The notes beneath the pieces are model-generated. The model had not been told where the DNA came from and made no database searches. It saw only the letters and a list, made by a program, of their open reading frames with translations. From Haliotis asinina (lineage: Eukaryota > Mollusca > Gastropoda > Lepetellida > Haliotidae), in assembly GCF_037392515.1 (NCBI RefSeq), contig NC_090287.1, forward strand, positions 11,893,001 to 11,957,000: a stretch of 64,000 nt of DNA. Reading direction: 5' to 3'. Position 1 is the first letter of the stretch; each line of letters starts with the position of its first letter. The translations under genes and the position numbers were made by a program. Shown in pieces: positions 60,822 to 64,000 of this stretch.

Positions 60822-61613
60822 GCATGTCGAATCATTTGACTTTTAGAATCTTATTTGTTACAATTACCTTATTACTATAGGCTGTGGTTAACTCAATTCA
60901 GAACTTCAAACCACTGCTTGTCCATTGAAACAGGACGTTGTTAGAACATTGAAAGATGTCAAAGAGTCAGCCAATATAATGCATCATCTGTCTCATCTGT
61001 CTGACATGATTCAGTGATTGGCCACTTGCTAACAGCATGAGTGCACACAGGAGGTGCTTCCACATCCCTACGACGAAAGTGGGTTAATTAACACAGAAGA
61101 CGTTGTTTGTTAAAGAGCAGTTATTGTTTTCAATAAAGAACATTGATACATAAAGAATATAAAGAAGTAGATTATCAAAGATATGGACATCGATACTTGC
61201 TAAAGGACTGCCATATAATGGACATAAAAAAAGATCAGCCAAAGGTTGATAAATATATATTTTTATTATAGTTAAAAACTGTTATTGTTATCAGATTTAC
61301 TGATTTACGGTGAAGGTAGATAAACCATCAGTATATACGTAATCGTAACAGCTATATGAAACTGGACTGAAATGTTACGTTGTAATGGAAAATTGAATGT
61401 TATGTACAATTTATAACCTTCAAATATTGATTTAATTTTCCATTGTTATTAAGTGTAAAGCGTATCGTATCATTTGTTTTCTTAGAGCCTGACTTGTTAC
61501 AATGTACCGTATTACTACAGGTTTTGGTTTACTACATTTAGAACTTCAAACCACTGAATGCCCATTAAACAGGACCGTGTTAAGATATTGAATGGTGTCA
61601 ACAAATCAGCCAA
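60822..61613. repeat. Diverged direct duplication, 640-bp spacing
   Basis: The blocks 60822-60975 and 61461-61613 share ttgttacaat, ttattactayagg, gaacttcaaaccactg, cccatt/tccatt, aacaggac, ttagaacattgaa/taagatattgaa and gtca..agtcagccaat, in the same order. Confidence 0.7.
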
Positions 61614-62869
61614 TCTGTCAGTGATGAACGGTGTATAGACAATTCCACACCAGTACAGTCTACGTAAGCTTATCGTTGCACTCCACTCCTGAGTCTAACA
61701 AAACCTTATGGGAGGTCGCGTCAGGTAACCTTTGAGATCGACCAATCAGAACACAGCTTACCTTTTGAACTCTTTATCTCGAAAAGGTTCGTACCCGAAC
61801 GATTCCGAATGCAATTTAGCGTACGCTCGCTTCACAATCGTTATGTATGAACATATGTTGCAGATGACGTTTAGTCTAGTCCGTGTGCGTGTGTACGAGG
61901 TATATGTGTAGGAACGTTAGATGTTAGTAGGCGTGCATTAATGTTTCTTGTCTGCATTTGGGTATGTAGTTGTGTAGATAATGCGCACACGTAAAAACAT
62001 TTTATGAAAAATGAAAGGTAAGGTGTATGTAATGCTTTACAATTAGCCGTGTGTATACAATTCGCGTAACCCCCTAAAGTAACTATAAACACGTCACTCT
62101 GGATATAGTCGTGTTTTGTAAACAATTACAGGACTGTATTGATTATACTGTGAGGGTAAAGATGTGTGACAATAGGAAACGAGGCTGTAATGTGAATGTA
62201 ATCACTATGTTTCAACAATACCATACATAAACAAACTATTGTCACGGTGACGAGTGCTGTGATAATGGATTCGTCATACTGACTGACTGACAATATATTT
62301 GCTTTGTATGATCATGACAGCTATTGTTCCCCGTAGTTGTCTGTAAAAATCTTGTCGTAAAGCCGTTTTAATTTTGACAATCCATGAATATAAGTACTAT
62401 TTCCCCTTTGCTTCAATAAAATGTGTGTTTCAAGAATGTATTGTAATTGTGAACATCATGTGACACGTAAATGGCATATATGTTTTCCTCTATAATTTTT
62501 AATAAACGACACCTAACTTACTCTGGAGTAATTTTCAATATATTTTAAGCGGCATGTCCAAAATACGTACACAACAGTGGTTTCATGTTTTTAGTTATCT
62601 GAATCGGTTTAAGGTAATGCCTCACATGTTGCTGCAGAGCAAGAAGGCAGGTAGGAAAACCTTTTTTTGCTATCACGTAATCAATAAAGCATGTTGTCAA
62701 CCCACAGAATAGTTTACTTAGGGTCACTTTGAATTAATAGTAAATAATAGTAAATAATGAACTTAAGTCAAAAGGAAGTTTTGAACGTAACAAAGTCCTG
62801 CTTTACGAGGCATAGTTTAACACAACAACAACATTCGAATGTCATATGTATAATCACAGTGCAGAACAC

Positions 62870-63230
62870 AAACAAACTACATTTGACACATAAAACGCGA
62901 AAGACTTTCTTACTGAGTCTTTATCTCAATGCATACTTTGAACACAATCGTTATTCCGAATTATAGTATGAAACTGTATCAAATGGGCAATTTCGTGATC
63001 ATCAGTCCTCTTCTGTGTTAAAACAGTACCAAACTATAAATACATATGGTTGTCAGACATAAAATAAACAATCTACATTAGACATGTGAAACGACGATGA
63101 TTCTTCAAACTGTGTCTCAAAGCACAATTTTAAACACAATTGTGTTAATGCATCAAAGCGTGAAATTGTATCAAATGGGCAATGTCGTGATGATCAATCC
63201 TCTTCTGTGCAAAATACCAAACCATAAATA
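62870..63230. repeat. Diverged ~190-bp tandem duplication
   Basis: The blocks 62870-63050 and 63075-63230 share atcaaatgggcaat (62978 and 63170), gtcgtgatgatcaatcctct / ttcgtgatcatcagtcctct and accaaactataaatac / accaaaccataaatac. Confidence 0.7.
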
Positions 63231-63387
63231 CTTAGGCAAATATTCTCGTAATTATTATTGTTGTGAAACCGATGGCGCAAGTGGATAAATATCAAAGCGT
63301 TACCGATTAATTATTGCCTATTTAGAACTGTTAAAACACTCTATCGGACGTCCAGACAAGCGACGCCTCAGGGTTGAGTCATGGCAA

Positions 63388-63562
63388 CGTGTCATTTGTT
63401 AATCACCTGCAGACAATAGGTTTTAACAGCTTCATGTTTTCTTAACTTGTCACAGGAAATGTCTGATTAGCTCGGTGAGCTAAACGATCTGATTGGATGT
63501 GTAAACGAGCTTAAAACACATCGTATAAAACCCTGTGATGTAACCTTGGATGGCATAATTCC
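63388..63562 (+). promoter_or_regulatory. Promoter region of member F
   Basis: The distal motif CGTGTCATTTGTTAATCAC (63388-63406) is followed by an inverted CCAAT (CTGATTGG, 63489-63496), TATAAAA (63524-63530) and an initiator GGCATAATTCCC (63552-63563). The ATG follows after ~17 nt. The order matches members C and D. Confidence 0.65.
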
Positions 63563-63572
63563 CTTCACAACC

Positions 63573-63822
63573 ATGTTGGACATACCTACCCATCTTCTTC
63601 AGGCTCTCAGTGTCGACACCAATATCACCTACGATCTGGATATATCAAAGTTCCCAGGTTTGGACGACCCACAACAGATGTACCAACCAGCTCTGTTGAT
63701 AGCCACTGACTGGAGCGACTACGTCTATCCTGACGCACAGAGCGTCCCAAATGACACAGATAATACCACAAGTTCATACGACTCAGACAATGCATTTGTG
63801 GATGACTTGTATTTCCTAATAG
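63573..63822 (+). CDS. FPGLDD-family small nuclear-type protein, member F (exon 1 only; continues past the window)
   Basis: Function unknown. Exon 1 runs 63573-63822 (83 codons plus one base, phase 1), with donor CTAATAG|GTACGT. It reads MLDIPTHLLQALSVDTNITY, then DLDISKFPGLDDPQQMYQPA and LLIATDWSDYVYPD, and ends VDDLYFLI. It is a short-subfamily member closest to C and D. No acceptor or second exon appears in the remaining 178 bases, so exon 2 should lie just beyond the right edge (the known introns are about 140-210 bases in B to E but ~570 in A). The upstream in-frame TTG at 63546 was not used as start: it lies at the predicted initiator. Confidence 0.75.
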
Positions 63823-64000
63823 GTACGTATTCTATCAACATTTGTATCTAACTTGTATCCTTTAATCCTTGAATCACAGTAACGGCATATGTTTCTTAAT
63901 ATGTACGTATCCTATTCACGTGTATGCTGTAACTCATTGATGACATTGTAACTCTAGCATTTACTGGTATTTAGAGGAGTTGTTCATGTTGTTGTTTTCT

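Larger units (their letters stand above)
60106..63380. other. Intergenic upstream of member F
   Basis: No gene is recognised. It contains two pairs of local duplications (60822-60975 with 61461-61613, and 62870-63050 with 63075-63230), listed separately. The frames at 60207-60401, 60477-60686 and 61871-62125 have no domain. Confidence 0.3.

Overview
The window looks like nuclear DNA of a marine gastropod, most likely a vetigastropod such as an abalone. This is an inference from three things: AT-rich sequence with short spliced genes, (GAGT/ACTC)n microsatellites joined to a 'gcaatattgcagccatatcgtgac' repeat, and non-LTR retrotransposons of molluscan type. It contains no operons, bacterial genes or CRISPR array. 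Most of the short open frames look non-coding.

The host content is one family of small two-exon genes that I do not recognise, with six members. Two lie on the minus strand at the left (A 2207-3609, B 8115-9138). Four lie on the plus strand (C 22120-22824, D 32679-33503, E 43302-44358, F 63573 to beyond the right edge). Every member starts with an exon carrying LxQPLxIDT, a DLDMSKFPGLDDP block and PALLIA. In all six the first exon ends in phase 1. The second exon, seen in five members, ends with a basic, nuclear-localisation-like cluster. A, B and E form a long subfamily (271-289 aa). C, D and F form a short acidic one (187-212 aa where complete). Their promoters share an inverted CCAAT box, a TATA-like box and a TCATT initiator about 20 nt before the ATG. 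C, D and F also share a distal 20-bp motif. The layout suggests a lineage-specific tandem family of small, perhaps rapidly inducible nuclear proteins; the function is unknown.

The spaces between the genes hold repeats. The best preserved is a full-length LINE of the RNase-H-bearing I/Nimb type (53937-60092), flanked by a 13-bp target-site duplication. It has a zinc-knuckle ORF1 and an ORF2 (endonuclease, reverse transcriptase, RNase H) interrupted by one in-frame stop. Its first ~59 bases fold, on paper, as an HDV-like self-cleaving ribozyme whose predicted cut is exactly at the element's 5' end. Older 3' fragments of the same family lie at 12350-12512, 28927-29195 and 30289-30700. The last of these carries a greatly expanded ACTC tail.

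Other repeats are two decayed LINEs of other types (18580-20315 and 50150-51760, both minus), a Tc1-like transposase relic (24600-25210), a palindromic element with a tRNA-like core (18003-18288, relatives at 10709-10950 and 13575-13810), a foldback pair (29871-30955), a compound satellite (13850-16010) and several minisatellites and local duplications.
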